64,000 bases of DNA from Isoperla grammatica (GCA_945910005.1 OX246749.1:34374084-34438083); one strand, 5' to 3'; positions 18,701 through 31,433 are shown, counted from the stretch's first letter. Notes: a model not told the origin generated them from the letters alone. Numbers and translations are program-made.

Positions 18701-20860
18701 TGGTTACCGTTTTGCATAATATGGCATCTGTGTCATTGCTACGCCCGTCGTTTTTTTTATTACCGATTTTGAAGGGTCGAAAAAAAACTGTGGTTGGCTG
18801 CGTTGGTTTTGTGGACGTAGCTCGTCTCACGGCCGAGTTATTAACTAAACAAAACAAACATTTTAAATGAGAAGTGACGTCATCACTACGTAAGGTTTCT
18901 CGACGTTACCATACTGTGTGTCGCACGTGTACGAAACTCGTACGGTGCATTAGCAATGTGAAACAACGTCGCCGATCGGCATAATGGCTACCGTCTTGCG
19001 TCGCGACGCCCAGCGTTTCATTTTGTAACGCTAATGTAATGGGCGAACAGAACTGTGGTCGGCAGCCGAGCTTCGTATACGTAATAACACTTTTGTATTA
19101 GCTGGTCGTTATTAGGATAATTTCGTCTGTGAGTGGATTTGTATGTCAAAATTAATGAATAAAACAATGTAATCAATAACAATATGGTTTTTATTAGGCA
19201 GAAATCATATACAGAACATGTAGGATACACAAACAAGCAATGGCAGACCTTGCTACCATGGTTGTCACAAATAACTTACTAACTAGTACACAATGCGTAG
19301 CTCTGCGCGAAGTACGAGGCGCTTGAAACAGCAGTCAAACACAACCATACGTTTTATAATAATCTCCCCTGACCACGGGGCCTGCCTTATCTACGCCCTA
19401 ACAAGGTGGGGCGTTATCATGATAGACCCACACGGGTCCGCCCCTCCCAACGAGGTTGCTACGAGTCAGGAAATAAAAATACATAACAGTTCTTTACATT
19501 GGTAGACCTTGCAATGTGGATACATCGATAACGTGCCGTGACTAAAATCGTTTTGACTACGTCAATGTTGTCGGAAAATTTGACATTGGATAACTAATGG
19601 AATACATGCAGAGCCGCCAACGGAATGCAAATATTCGTCGATTGGCGAACATGGCACTAATGTCGACCTATCGATCACTACATTGTCATAACCTCAATCA
19701 TGTCAAAGATAATTCGATATTAGATCATAACCTCATTCCCAAAATGCAACGTTAAAGAGCCGTTGTTGAACAGCTAATCTAGGGCCCATTAGCGAAGCCA
19801 GCTAGGATTTGTTAACAGCAAATGTTGCGAAATTAGGTTTCGAACCAAGATAGCATAGTACATGACCTACAATCCAATATCAATTATTCTAAATTTGGTT
19901 GGTTGGGATTTACACCCCTGAGGGGGGAGGCCCACCGCTGACGTCAAATGTGAGACCGCCATCAGCAAACGGCTATTTAAAAAAAAATCTCACTAATTTC
20001 ATTGCATGCACATACCTTTCCACCAGTCGTAGCTCCTTCGGTGTCAGCTAGGGTAAATAATAATTGGTAGGCAGGGATACATTTTTTATTACAGACAATG
20101 TTTCATTTATTGCAGTGCACCAACCTTATTCCAGTAATAGCTTCTAGATGTATTTAAATGACAAGACAAACATAGTGAAGACATTTCGCATCAACACCAA
20201 ATCCAATCGTACCCTTCCAGTCTAGTGTTGTTGGCGCGAGTGCGGAACAGCGCGCAAACACAGTAGAAGCCAAATTTATGAAAAGCGAACGTTGCCAACA
20301 ATATAGGCAGATATATTAGACCTAGCCTAATTTGTAATGGATGGTCATCATAAAAAAAACCTGGCCTTGTCTTCGGTTTAGCAGAGTCGCGCAATTCGGT
20401 CAAGTTGGTTTCGCAAGAATTTGGCTTCTAGTTCATATGGGCGCTAATCCGACATCCCTTGTTGGCTAGTCAAAATAAAACGATGTAACGACGATTCTTT
20501 TAGGGCGAATTTATTCTAGTCATAGAGCAATAAAAATTGTTTCCGCCAGTTAGCGCTTAAGAAAGAATGTAGTTGCTCCGCGACGAGCGTCGTAAAAACT
20601 GTTTAACATCGCTCGGCGACAAGAGCCACGGATCGGTACCTCATCAGACATTCGAGCCCGTCTGCCTCTCGACAAGTCAGTTGCTCAAAATCAAGGATTA
20701 GTGAAGTGATTTGCTTTGAAAGTTAAACAGCAACAATAAATATTCATATAACATAGCCTGCAGAAGAGAAGAGTTAAAATTCGAATCTATTGATTTGAGA
20801 ACGAGCGCAAACTAGCTCTAGCGCAACCATGAACGTGTGACACAAACATGACATAAAGTA
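18701..20860. other. Unassigned intergenic DNA
   Basis: About 2.2 kb without an open frame I can support. CpG-containing patches near 18720-19020 stand out from the AT-rich remainder. No transposon termini were recognised. Confidence 0.5.
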
Positions 20861-21748
20861 ATAAAGACGAACTTGTGAGGAGTGAACCTTAACGACTATC
20901 CATAAACAACATCCAAGTTAATACTTTTAGGCTATATTGTATGAAACACCTGTTTATAAATATGGTGAAGTTCACAATTCCCTAATGATGGGTCAACATG
21001 GATGTAAAACAATATTGACAGCATGTTTTGCCAAAAATAAAATTTTCGTAATTGTTCCAACTGTATTCATGTGTGTAATGTTGTAAGTACGTAGTAAAAT
21101 GTATGCAGGAAGTATGAGGACATGATGTATGAATATTAGATCATGATGTAATTAATGAAAGAAAACAAGAAAGATCAAGATGCAACACATTGTTTTATAC
21201 ATCATACTTTTCATCATACATTGTGTTTGATGAAAAGTATGATACATGTTTGAAATATGTATGATCTGCTAATACATCAGACATAGGGTATATTTGGAAT
21301 TATGGATTATTCGAACCTCACGTGAAATTAACAAAATTGTTCTACTGTATTCACAATGTGTAATGTTTTGAGGTAAAGTGTATGAAACAAGTATGATGCA
21401 GATATGATGCATGCATCTTATTCTTACATCATGATGTAAATAATACGTGATAAAGGCAAGATGTAACACATTGTATTATACAATGCATGATAAATGTGGA
21501 ATGTATGAATAATGTTTGAACGTATAAATGTTTGAACGTATATGGTCTAATTATAAATTTAATAAATGCAAATTATAGACGGTTTTCACCTTAAAGTGAA
21601 ATTTGTGACACTATATAGCATATATAGTGTAGGTATGAATATGATGAAGGTATGAGTTATTCTTACATCACAGTGTGGTGTACACAATAACTACCTACTA
21701 TACTATACTGTTATTAAAAGTACCTAACTTAGAAAGCCAGCATGGTTA
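20861..21748. repeat. AT-rich sequence with two diverged copies of about 285 bp
   Basis: Segments starting near 21055 and 21340 share TGTATTCA-TGTGTAATGTT, repeated ATGATGTA words and AACACATTGT-TTATACA in the same order. The stretch near 20868 (ACTTGTGAGGAGTGAACC) is a rough complement of a motif in the following array (AACTTCACTCCTCACAAAG), so array and flank may belong to one element. Confidence 0.5.
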
Positions 21749-22893
21749 TGTAATTTACAATGTAATGAATGTATGGTACAAAGTAAGATGCAAGTATGAA
21801 TTACGTTTATGTGAAGTTTGATGTCACCCGTAAATCAATAATAATATAAATTATAGATGGATTGTGTCCAATATTAAATGGAAAGCTTAAACGTGTTGTC
21901 TGTTCCTTGAATATTCCTAAATTAATTGGACCTAGCATAAAACTTATAAAAATAATTGGACCAGAATGGGTTGAACTTCACTCCTCACAAAGTATGTTCG
22001 TAAGTTTCCATCGATATTAAAGAAAACGCAAGTGAAATGGCATTGAAATGTTTGCTTACAAAAATTCCATTTTCCCCAATCCATTATTGAGCCCTACCGT
22101 CATCAAAGTGTATGGCAATGTAATTATGTAATTTACAATGTAATGAATGTATGGTACAAAGTAAGATGCACGTTAAAAAGTATGAATTACGTTTATGTGA
22201 AGTTTGATGTCACCCGTAAATCAATAATAATATAAATTATAGATGGATTGTGTCCAATATTAAATGGAAAGCTTAAACGTGTTGTCTGTTCCTTGAATAT
22301 TCCTAAATTAATTGGACCTAGCATAAAACTTATAAAAATAATTGGACCAGAATGGGTTGAACTTCACTCCTCACAAAGTATGTTCGTAAGTTTCCATCGA
22401 TATTAAAGAAAACGCAAGTGAAATGGCATTGAAATGTTTGCTTACAAAAATTCCATTTTCCCCAATCCATTATTGAGCCCTACCGTCATCAAAGTGTATG
22501 GCAATGTAATTATGTAATTTACAATGTAATGAATGTATGGTACAAAGTAAGATGCACGTTAAAAAGTATGAATTACGTTTATGTGAAGTTTGATGTCACC
22601 CGTAAACCAATAATAATATAAATTATAGATGGATTGTGTCCAATATTAAATGGAAAGCTTAAACGTGTTGTCTGTTCCCTGAATATTCCTAAATTAATTG
22701 GACCTAGCATAAAACTTATAAAAATAATTGGACCAGAAAGGGTTGAACTTCACTCCTCACAAAGTATGTTTTTAAGTTTCCATCGATATTAAAGAAAACG
22801 CAAGTGAAATGGCATTGAAATGTTTGCTTACAAAAATTCCATTTTCCCCAATCCATTATTGAGCCCTACCGTCATCAAAGTGTATGGCAATGT
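21749..22893. repeat. Tandem repeat of 378-386 bp, three copies
   Basis: The word TAATTTACAATGTAATGAAT starts at 21751, 22129 and 22515, and the copies are nearly identical. Copies 2 and 3 share an 8-bp insertion (GCACGTTAAAAAGTATG) missing from copy 1. Open reading capacity is poor. Confidence 0.95.
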
Positions 22894-23157
22894 CAATTAA
22901 CTACGTTGTTGACTCTCTCTTGCATTGTATTGTACATGGTTGTTGAAAATAAATAATGTAGGGGCTTAGCACTCATCATCAGCGTTGTGACTGTACTCAA
23001 CATCAAAAAAGGTATTAGTACGCGATGATCCCGTGTTATCTGCTTCAAATGTAGAAGGTCCAGGGTTCGATTCCCGGTTCTGGCAGTTAGTCAACTATTT
23101 AAATATACTGAAATCTATTGATACGACAGGAACCCATATTTTATTCATAGTCTATAC

Positions 23158-23533
23158 CAGTGTTTCTCAAAGTGTGGTAGCAGCAGGTTTTTAGATTTTA
23201 CCTAATTAACTACCAAACGTAACCCATTTGCTCATTTTTTAATATCTAACTAACACAATAATAAAGCAATAAGGAATGTTATATAAGTAGAGCCAACAAA
23301 TATACTGAACTAAACTAAACAAAAAAACTCTCGGTGATTTAACGTGAAAATATTACTGTAAGTGCAATGATAGGTATTTTCACATTAAGTAATAAATTTA
23401 GTGAATGCAAATTGCTAGCTGATAAATGTTGTCTTATTTATTAGCTATATAACCCGTATTCAAATGCTTGTTGCGATATGACTGTGTATCATAGATAGGT
23501 GGTCCGCGGACACAAAAAGTTTGAGAAGCACTG
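23158..23533. mobile_element. hAT MITE, 376 bp
   Basis: The termini CAGTGTTTCTCAAA and TTTGAGAAGCACTG are flanked by the exact 8-bp duplication GTCTATAC (23150-23157 and 23534-23541). It lies in only one arm of the surrounding palindrome, so it arrived after the palindrome formed. Confidence 0.93.
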
Positions 23534-23741
23534 GTCTATACAATAAAACTAGGTTGAGGACAATACTTTAAGAATAATACTTTTGTGCCCTCATAGCAAC
23601 GAGGCACATAATTAATGGTATGTCTCCTACTGAAAACCAGTTCTAGTAACCGAGGGCGTATCTCACTGCTCTATTTTGATGCTAGTCGACTATTCTAGTG
23701 GACTAATGCAACAATTAATGACAATTAATTATATTAATTAT

Positions 23742-24060
23742 TAAGAAAGAGGGGAAGACCAAGACTGAGGTGGGAAGAAGTAATAGCAATGGACGTGGAA
23801 AGAAGAAATGCAACTTGGGAAGAGGTCAATCAGGAACGATGGTGGGAAGATAGAAAAGTACGGACAGAATTTGTAGAAAGAGCAGAGGAAAAAGAAAGTG
23901 AAGAGGAGGCTCCTCAGCCAGAGGAAGTTAACATGAGGGAAGCGTCAGGCATGGCCAGCCGGCTACGATGTACCTAGGGGCCAGAATATGATGGGATTAA
24001 TTTCCTATCCTCTACCCAACTTCATTGTTGGACACAGGGAGCAGATGTAAAAAAAAAAAA
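23742..24060 (+). pseudogene. LINE 3' end with poly(A), at the palindrome centre
   Basis: The frame reads RGRPRLRWEEVIAMDVERRN, then TWEEVNQERWWEDRKV, and ends at TAG near 23975. A 3' untranslated stretch and an A run at about 24049-24060 follow. RGRPRLRW and WWEDR are typical of the C-terminus of non-LTR ORF2 proteins. The element is 5'-truncated and inactive. Confidence 0.7.
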
Positions 24061-24612
24061 TTATTAATTGTTATATTACTACATTGTACATGTACATTAC
24101 TCAACCCAGTGGAATAATGCAACAATTAATGAAAATTAATTATATTAATCATTAATTGTTGTATTACTACATTAGGCTTGTCGACTAGCGTCAAGATAGA
24201 GCGGTGAGATACGCCCTCAGTTACTAGAACTGATTTTCAGTAGCAGACATTATACCATTAATTATGTGCCTCGTTGCTACGAGGGCAGGCACAAAAGTAT
24301 TATTCTTATTGTCCTCAACAGTTTTATTGCATAGACTATAAATAAAATAAAGCCACTGTTAAAATATGGGTTACTGTTGTATCTTAATAGATTTCAGTAC
24401 ATTTCAACAGTTGGCTAACTGCCAGAACCGGGAATCGAACCCTAGACCTTCTACATTTGAAGCAGATAACACAAGATCGTCGCATTCTAATACTTTTTAC
24501 TTGCCTAATGCACCAATACAACAATTTATAATTAATTGTCATTAATTGTTGCATAAGTCCACTAGGTTAGTTGACTAGCATCAAAATAGAGCATTGAGAT
24601 ACACCCTGACTA

Positions 24613-24898
24613 CAATAAATAGTGCTTTGTTTTTATTTTGTTTGCTGCTTGCGAAGGCGGAATTAATATACATTTACCACGTACTAACTCAAATTCGATC
24701 TGCCGTTTAAAATGCAGTGTACTCGATTTCAATATGCAATATTTGGTATCTTAGTAATAGGATGGTCAACGAATAGCAATCGAATACTGGTATTGTCCAA
24801 TATTAGCCAAATCAATATTTTCTACAAATTTGTAACATTTCCCTCCAAAACGTTTACACTCCCTCCCCTCCAATAGGGAACCTAAGTAGCAAAGGCGC
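24613..24898. other. AT-rich spacer
   Basis: No recognisable feature. Confidence 0.4.
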
Positions 24899-25578
24899 AA
24901 ACTATTTTGGATCACAATTAATGATCTCACTCCCATAAGGAACAAAACTTTTCACCATGATATCCCAGAAGGTGACAACTAAAACGTAATCGATTAGCAC
25001 GACAAGAAAGCCTGTTCTTTTCTTCATTGGTTACAATCCAATTCTTGTTGATAGCATTCATGGAATTTAAATGAGAGCGAGTTATACAAATCTGTGTTAG
25101 CTGCCGTGCTTGCGCAGATGAATCACTTGCAGCTGACATACGCTCCCGTCTTCTAAATAACGCTTATAGACGTGTAAAATATGGCTTTCTGTCCTACAGT
25201 AACAAGTTTCTTTAGACTAGTACCAATATTTATTGATCGATCAATCAATAAACAAATTGTTGGTACTTTTCTAAAGAAATTCATTACAATAGAAAAAAGA
25301 ACAGCCCCATACAAGTGTTAGCGTTATTTAGAAGAAGGAAGCGTACGTCAGCTGCAAGTGATTTATCTGCGCATGCACAACGGCTAACATGGATTTGTAT
25401 AACTCGGTCTCATTTAAATTCCGTGATAAGCTACCATTACTAATAAGAATTAAATTGTAACCAACGAAGAACAGAACAGGATTCTCGCCGTGCTCATCAC
25501 CTTTGCAGTTATGACAGTGCAAAGTTGACTGACGTTCTGTTTCTTATGGGAAAGAGATCATTTCTGATGCAAAATAGG
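24899..25578. mobile_element. Foldback element with arms of about 265 bp
   Basis: Bases 24899-25167 are complementary, with moderate divergence, to 25317-25578. Landmarks include AGCTGCAAGTGATT opposite AATCACTTGCAGCT and GCGTTATTTAGAAGA opposite TCTTCTAAATAACGC. The centre holds a smaller palindrome around GATCGATCAATCAATAAAC. Target duplications were not identified. Confidence 0.75.
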
Positions 25579-25869
25579 TTATGAAAGTAGGAGCCCATCG
25601 GCTGGAATGGTATATAATGTGAGCAAAGGATCCAACAGCTTACCTTTGTGTAAGATGACGGATTTGCGAGTTTGAAGTACACATAAAAACATAATACAAA
25701 TATAACGAGACGTTTCGACCAAGGTCTTGATCACTCGAGAGAAGAATGGCTACTGCAACTACTCTAGTCAACTAAACAACTAAAATAAACTAGACTAAAA
25801 TATATATATATACAATATTTACAAGGTGCTGTTGGGGGGTGTGGTGGCAGGGAGGTGAGAGGGCTGTCA
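25579..25869 (-). mobile_element. Penelope-like element 3' terminal sequence
   Basis: Lies directly downstream of the GIY-YIG frame. On the minus strand it contains GTGATCAAGACC, GGTCGAAACGTCTCG and, further on, GGTAAGCTGTTGGATCC. Related sequences occur at 58045-58150, 60808-61125 and 62657-62990. Two of these four sites (this one and 62657-62990) follow a GIY-YIG fragment, which marks the sequence as the terminal repeat of one element family. Confidence 0.65.
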
Positions 25870-26387
25870 CTAACGGATGTTTAGGTTGAGAGCCAACCTA
25901 GATTTAGTGATCCACTGGTGGGCCAACTCCCACCCTCTTAGTTCGCCTGGGTAGCAGCTGGCTGGGAGTGATTTTATCACTCTGGTTTTGTAACATCCAT
26001 TGAATGCCAGGTTGCAGGGTGCTGCATGTTGAGCCACCGCTTTGTCCATGGTCAGGTTTTTTGTGTCTTGCCTGTGCCCGTTCATCCGTGACCTGAGGGA
26101 GTTCTTAGTTAGGCCAACATATTCGGCAGGGCAGTGGTTGCACTTCAGTTGTTAGACTACATTGGTGGTTTGGCAGGTGTTGTGTTGCCTGATTGGGTAT
26201 GTCTTGCCGGTGGCCTGGGCACTGAACGTGGTGAAAGGTTGATGAATTTGGCACGTCAAGCAACCGTTACCTCCTTGGCATGGGTGTGAACCTGCTGGTT
26301 CATTTTCAGGAGCGTCCCTGATGCGGCAGTCTCTCCTGACCACTAGGTCCGCAATGTTCGGGGGGCGTCTGAAGGCTACTCTCGGCT
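25870..26387 (-). pseudogene. Penelope-like retroelement, GIY-YIG endonuclease region
   Basis: The minus strand encodes NIADLVVRRDCRIRDAPENE, a Cys-rich segment (CQGGNGCLTCQ), TTNVV, a stop, then the continuing frame KCNHCPAEYVGLTKNSLRSR, MNGH, and an end ELAHQWITKSRLALN before TGA. AEYVG, an Arg-containing LRSR helix and a following His are the hallmarks of GIY-YIG nucleases of Penelope-like elements, which nick target DNA for reverse transcription. The single in-frame TAA (26152-26154) falls where the first motif's tyrosine is expected. The reverse transcriptase part is absent, so this is a dead 5'-truncated copy. Confidence 0.82.
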
Positions 26388-26597
26388 AGGATTTGACAAG
26401 ATCTTGGGTCTTAGTGGAGGATGTTGGTCAAATCTTGTCAACTCCTAGCCAAGAGTAGCCTTCAGACGCCCCCCGAACATTGCGGACCTAGTGGTCAGGA
26501 GAGACTACCGCATCAGGGACTCTCCTGAAAATGAACCAGCAGGTCCCTACCCATGCCAAGGAGGTAACGGTTGCTTGACGTGCCAAATTCATCAACC
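26238..26597. repeat. Head-to-head inverted copies of a Penelope-like segment
   Basis: Bases 26428-26597 repeat, in opposite orientation, bases 26238-26403. The plus-strand copy reads VVRRDYRIRDSPENEPAG. A spacer of about 24 bases separates the arms. The second copy ends at ATCAACC, where unrelated DNA resumes. Confidence 0.88.
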
Positions 26598-26637
26598 TAT
26601 AAGCTTTGCAAGAGATTTCATGTCAAATATACACTAT

Positions 26638-26725
26638 ACAGTGAAACTTCTTTAAAACAAACTTTCAGGGACCAAAATAATATGTTTTAAGAATATTTGT
26701 TTACAGGGATCTTACATTACCATGT
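26638..26725. mobile_element. Single end of a pogo-type element
   Basis: CAGTGAAACTTCTTTAAAAC matches the MITE termini at 1232. The opposite terminus is not recognisable. Confidence 0.5.
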
Positions 26726-27429
26726 ATATTATATATGAACATCTGGGGCATCGAAAACACTTTGTCATCAGTTTCTTATAAGTTTTACAGTGTACATGTA
26801 GGCCTACTAGGAAATGTTATTTTGGCTCATAAAGCTGAAAGGTTCAGTGGTACATTTATGATTGAAAATAAGAGATGTACAAAGAGTATTATATACACAA
26901 GGCTAGGTACCTCAGTTCAGTTACAAAACCAATACGTTTCCAATATGCCCAGCAATTCACTGAAAATGACCAGGTTATTGAAATTCGTCTTCAGAATTTT
27001 TTGCAAATGTGATTTCATTTCACCATAATTTCATAAATTCTGGACTATAATAATTATGCACAACCATTACAAATTGACATTGTCTAACAACACACATATT
27101 ATGTTCATACTTTATAAACTGTTTGCATTATATCAGAGACAATATAGAAGGAAGACTCTAGGCACAGTGCAATGAGCACTTATGACAATTGATCATTGTA
27201 CTGCATTTTCATTAATTTACCCTGTCAAGCAGATAGTTATGTTAGCCAGCTGTGGCTGCCTTACGGTGCAATTCTGTACCACCAAGTCCTACAATAAATA
27301 GACCATTTAACGACCCAATTTAGTTTCATACGATGCCATGACAGTGCAACAATGTGCTTTGAATGCAGACACCCTTAAAATTAACTACACCAACCCTTAA
27401 AATGAACTACTCGTACCATGCAGGAAGGG
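26726..27429. other. Unassigned AT-rich DNA
   Basis: Contains an open frame of 97 codons (26735-27028) without recognisable similarity or coding bias. I do not regard it as a gene. Confidence 0.4.
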
Positions 27430-28250
27430 TGTTCGGCAACTGGTTCGAGACTCGGCTTGGCTCAAGCGTAATTGACTCCAGGGTAAAACGGATCAATCCA
27501 TCAATTACCTGTCCTTGGCCCCCCCCAATGGTTTCTCCCGAAAGCTCACCTAGTCCGTCGACGCACATAGGCGTGTAGGATACTTAGGGCGTGTAGCCGG
27601 CAGGGATGGAGCTTATTGACACTTGGAGGGGATCTATCCCAGCTGTTGCACGTGCTTTTACCACACTCACTCCACCCCTCTACCACCAACTACCAGATTC
27701 AACCATTGGGTTCGCCTCTGCAAATAAGGGCCCCCAGCGCCAGGCGGAACCACTACCAGCGAAAAAAGTGCTGATAGCGGCGGGAGATTGGAACTTGGTT
27801 TCCCATACCACCTACCTAAATCAGAAGAGCTAGACCTAAATCGCTCTATATCTGGATCGAGACACGACAAGGCTCAAGCGTAAATGTGATGCCCGGGTAA
27901 AACGGGACGTTCACTTTACCTGTCCTTGGCCACCCCTAAAGGAACACGCTCCTAAGCTCTCCATGTCCAGGCGTGCTGGTAATCTATGGGCGTGCTTATA
28001 CGTCAGGAGCAATAGCGTACGTGCTTCTCCATCGGCGGCCAATGTGCTTTTACCACACTATAGCTCCACCAGCCAGTGCTATCCAATCTGATACGTTGCA
28101 GCCAGAGTTGTTCCTAAAGGTTCGCCTCAGCAAGAAACCAGAGTCATAGCGGATACCACTATCAGCCAATTGCTGACCGTGGTATAGGGTGATGGACCTT
28201 GGTTACCCAACCCACCCATGACACACGTACCTAAATCAGACCTAGGGCCT
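27430..28250. repeat. Two diverged tandem copies of a repeat of about 420 bp
   Basis: Both copies show, in order, GGCTCAAGCGTAA, GGGTAAAACGG, CCTGTCCTTGGCC, GTGCTTTTACCACACT, GGTTCGCCTC and CTTGGTT-CCCA. Copy 1 is about 27460-27830 and copy 2 about 27870-28230. The element class is unknown. Frames here are not conserved. Confidence 0.75.
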
Positions 28251-29063
28251 AAAGTCCGTAAATCCCCTGATGGGGGTTCATTTGCTGAACGTCCGCCATG
28301 AGACCGACGGACCTTGAATCAAAGCTACCTAACTTTCATACTCCCATCACAGGTATGGCCGAATATAAAGTCTATTGTAATAATAGTAAAAAGTAAAGTA
28401 AAAAGTAAGTAAAAGTAATAATATCAAAATCAAAGTAAGCAATATCAAACAAAATTTGGCCCGTTAAATTGCCTTCTCTCTCTCTATATGTATATACATA
28501 TTCAGTAATGCCTTTATTTAACCACATGTTAGGCCTACCCAGGATAATAACTCATAAAATTACACTCCAAATACATTACCACAATGGTATTAACTAGTAT
28601 AGAAGTACCATGGACGTCCCATATACCATCAATATGGCTCGAGCTTCGATGTATGTTTCCATCTTGCCCTCTCACTATACAATCCAGCATCCAGCAGTCT
28701 TCGTGTTCTTGTTTGTAGAATCAGCTATAAAAAAACAAAATGTTGAAATTACAAAAACAATTTAGAAAATGTTCATATTTATAGCACTAGACAAGTACCT
28801 ACTGGTAAGTACTAGTAAAAACTGATTCAACTTTGTGCTTGCGGGATATATGTATTACGGCTTGAGATTTTTCCGCAGTGGCCTTCAGAATGTGATGTTG
28901 CAGATCATAACTGAAAATCCCCCCCCCCCCCCCCCCCCCCACACACACAAAAATTGTCAACACGGAATATATCTTTTGTCTGCAGATCGCATTGCTGCAT
29001 CATAATTCATAACCCCCACCCTTATGTAATTTTATTTATTTTAATACTTAATATGTTACTTAA
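28251..29063. other. Intergenic with a poly-C tract
   Basis: AT-rich. A C run of about 22 bases at 28919-28940 is followed by ACACACACA. Nothing else is recognisable. Confidence 0.5.
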
Positions 29064-29401
29064 AGGAGATGGCAGGCAAGCCGCAAGCACAACCAGATTA
29101 GTGATTTAGGTTTGGTAGCTACTCAAAAAGAGAATTTAAAAAAATCGACTCAAATGGAGCAATATTTTGGGAGTTACGACCGTTTTATGTTCCGAGTGCG
29201 TTTTGTAGTGACGTCACCAGGCTGGCAGGCCAGGCGGCCGAACCTGAGAACAAAGCCAATCTCACAGTAGCAGCGTTGTGTCCACCGATACAATTCGTCG
29301 TGATTGTGTGTCGCATTTGCTTACTGGTTACAAGAGTGCTGGGTAGTGTGTTACATTATTATATATTATACATATTGTTATTTTATTATTAAAACTGTGA
29401 G

Positions 29402-29887
29402 ATGCCTAATTGTTCCGTGATTGTATGTGCTACCACATCAGATGTAAAAGCAGGATTAGGGCCTACATATAGTCCATACAAACCCCGGTTGACAACACAG
29501 AGACCTTCGAGATCTGAAAGTTGGATCGTTTGGCTAAAACCTGACATTCCTTCCTCTACTCAAGCATCGACCGTTATCATGATTAATAGCGATTGTGAGA
29601 TAATGCAAGGCTCGCCGACCGAAGGTAGTTACCTATCGAGGCGAAAGTGGGGATACTCGTACTTTGGTCAGAGGTTGGTGCAAACACTACCCGAGCTTAT
29701 GCCCTTTGGCCTACCAACAGCGAAGTAAATGAACTATACATACGCGTTTCCAAATCGCGAAAAGTATCCCAAGACATTTGCGGCATTGTCTAGAAGTGTG
29801 CATAGGAAGAATTGTGTGCCTAGGGAAAACTTCCGTATCTGTTCTACGCATTATATTGCATCTGTTTTAACGAATCAGATAAAATGA
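29402..29887 (+). pseudogene. THAP-domain frame of the TTAA element
   Basis: The ATG at 29402 begins MPNCSVIVCATTS, the usual THAP opening with its first two zinc cysteines. The matching second half lies at about 29730-29887: YAFPNREKYPKTFAALSRS, later NFRICSTHY with the C-x2-H pair, and then TGA. Between them is an intron-like gap (donor GAT then GTAAAA, acceptor CAACAG at about 29720). THAP domains bind DNA through a C2CH zinc site, and here all four ligands survive across the split. Confidence 0.65.
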
Positions 29888-31127
29888 AACATTAGTTGAT
29901 GCCAGACGAATTTAAAAAATCCCCGCGATTGAAGAGAGGTGTACGTAGTTCCTAGTGCTGATTTCACAGGAGACAACTGAGCTATCAAATGCCAAACAGT
30001 CTACGTACTCATTGCATCTACAAAAGAACGCAAATGATATGTGATTGTGACAATATGACATGCTATACCGTCCCATTCAGTTGCGTCAACTTCCAAAGTT
30101 CGGGCGGATAATGAGGAGCTAAATATTATTAGCGAATTTCAAGTGTCCAGGAACGTTTTTTAAGTTGGAATTCAATGTGAGATGAGTACCGAAATTTACC
30201 GGCCAAATAACCCTTGTTTGAAGATGAAATCGTAGGGGATAACTCTGACGGTGAATTAGATTCATCTTACAGTCTCGACTCAGACCAAGAAACAGAAGGA
30301 ACTGAAGGCTCCGATGATCTACTCGAAACGAAGGATACATCTCGCGCTTATGATCCCGATACGATACGATAGGCCTATTTACGATACTTTACGATATTTT
30401 TCTCAAATTTACTTGAACTTTTTAAATTCTGCCGGCAGTCATCAAGTTATCATAACTAAACGCTGGTATAAAGGAACAATGTTATATATCAGAGCATGAT
30501 ACGTGAATTAGGACCCTACAATATAGCATTCACAGACTGTAAAAAACAAACAATCGCCAGCAAATATTACATTCCTTCTGCTCTTATGTTTTCGGGAATA
30601 ATTTTCATTGCATTTCAGACATTTACGGAAACACTTGCTACAATTTATAGAGAGGAGTGAATCATAAAAACAAATAACAATAATATTTACGAAATTCCCA
30701 TCGCTTTTCTTGCATACAAAGACGATCGTCAAATTAAGTGGAAGTTGTACGTAATTTGTTATATCCACATAAGCCTACCATATGTAACGTACACCCCTCC
30801 CCCTGTCCATCCTATCTCCCTGAACACATACTTCGTACAATTTAATTAAAAGGTTCTTTTAAAAAATTACATTATTCCGGCAAAAAAAGTAAATTGTAAT
30901 TTGAAAACAAATATAATTTCATAGCACAAGTAGTATGCCCGTTCCTGTTACACATACAAATAAAAATTAACATTTTGGTACTTGGAACCATTATGCCACC
31001 TTTACTCACCCCGATGTGGCCACTGTGGTTTACAGCCCACCGATGTTTTGTATCCCGTGTATACTCCCGTGTCCAGATTCATTTGGAAATCGTTCGCGTA
31101 TCTTTGTTACTGCACACGGAGGAATAA

Positions 31128-31433
31128 CTATTCGATTACCCCTTCCAATTGAAACCCTAGAATTAATCCATGACAAACTGATGGTATGCTAAATATTTCC
31201 ACAAATCGTTTGGAACTGGTTCGATACTCAGTTTTTTGTTTTTTGGGAATAAAATCAAGTGATGTCGAACAATACCCAGCGCGTCCAACGACAGAACTTG
31301 GTGGTCGAATGCACCGATGTGTTACACACGCTACGTTTCCTCGGACATCATTTATTATTTTACTTTCCTGGCAGCAAAAACTTTCGCAATCTTGAATTAT
31401 AGGGCTGCATTCATAGCACTTATACAATGTCAC
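31128..31433 (-). pseudogene. Cys-rich C-terminal-like frame of the TTAA element
   Basis: A minus-strand frame of 101 codons containing YKCYECSPIIQDCESFCCQE and, further on, VACVTHRC. The spacing of cysteines (C-x2-C, then CCQE, then C-x-T-H) resembles the zinc-binding module shared by Kolobok-type transposases and the P2X7 cytoplasmic domain. That assignment is from memory of the family. It lies on the strand opposite to the THAP frame. Confidence 0.5.

Larger units (their letters stand above)
23011..24612. repeat. Large imperfect palindrome with tRNA-like ends
   Basis: The left arm is about 23011-23740 and the right arm about 24130-24501. Paired landmarks include a tRNA-type box B (GGTTCGATTCCCGG at about 23062, its complement at about 24430) and the stretch around GTCGACTAG (23685 and 24180). 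The left arm is lengthened by a hAT insertion. A third, partial copy of the right-arm inner sequence follows at 24520-24612. The centre holds a LINE 3' end. Confidence 0.85.

Noticed and set aside
26735..27028. A 97-codon frame as a small gene
   Set aside because: AT-rich, no coding bias, no recognisable motif and no splice context.
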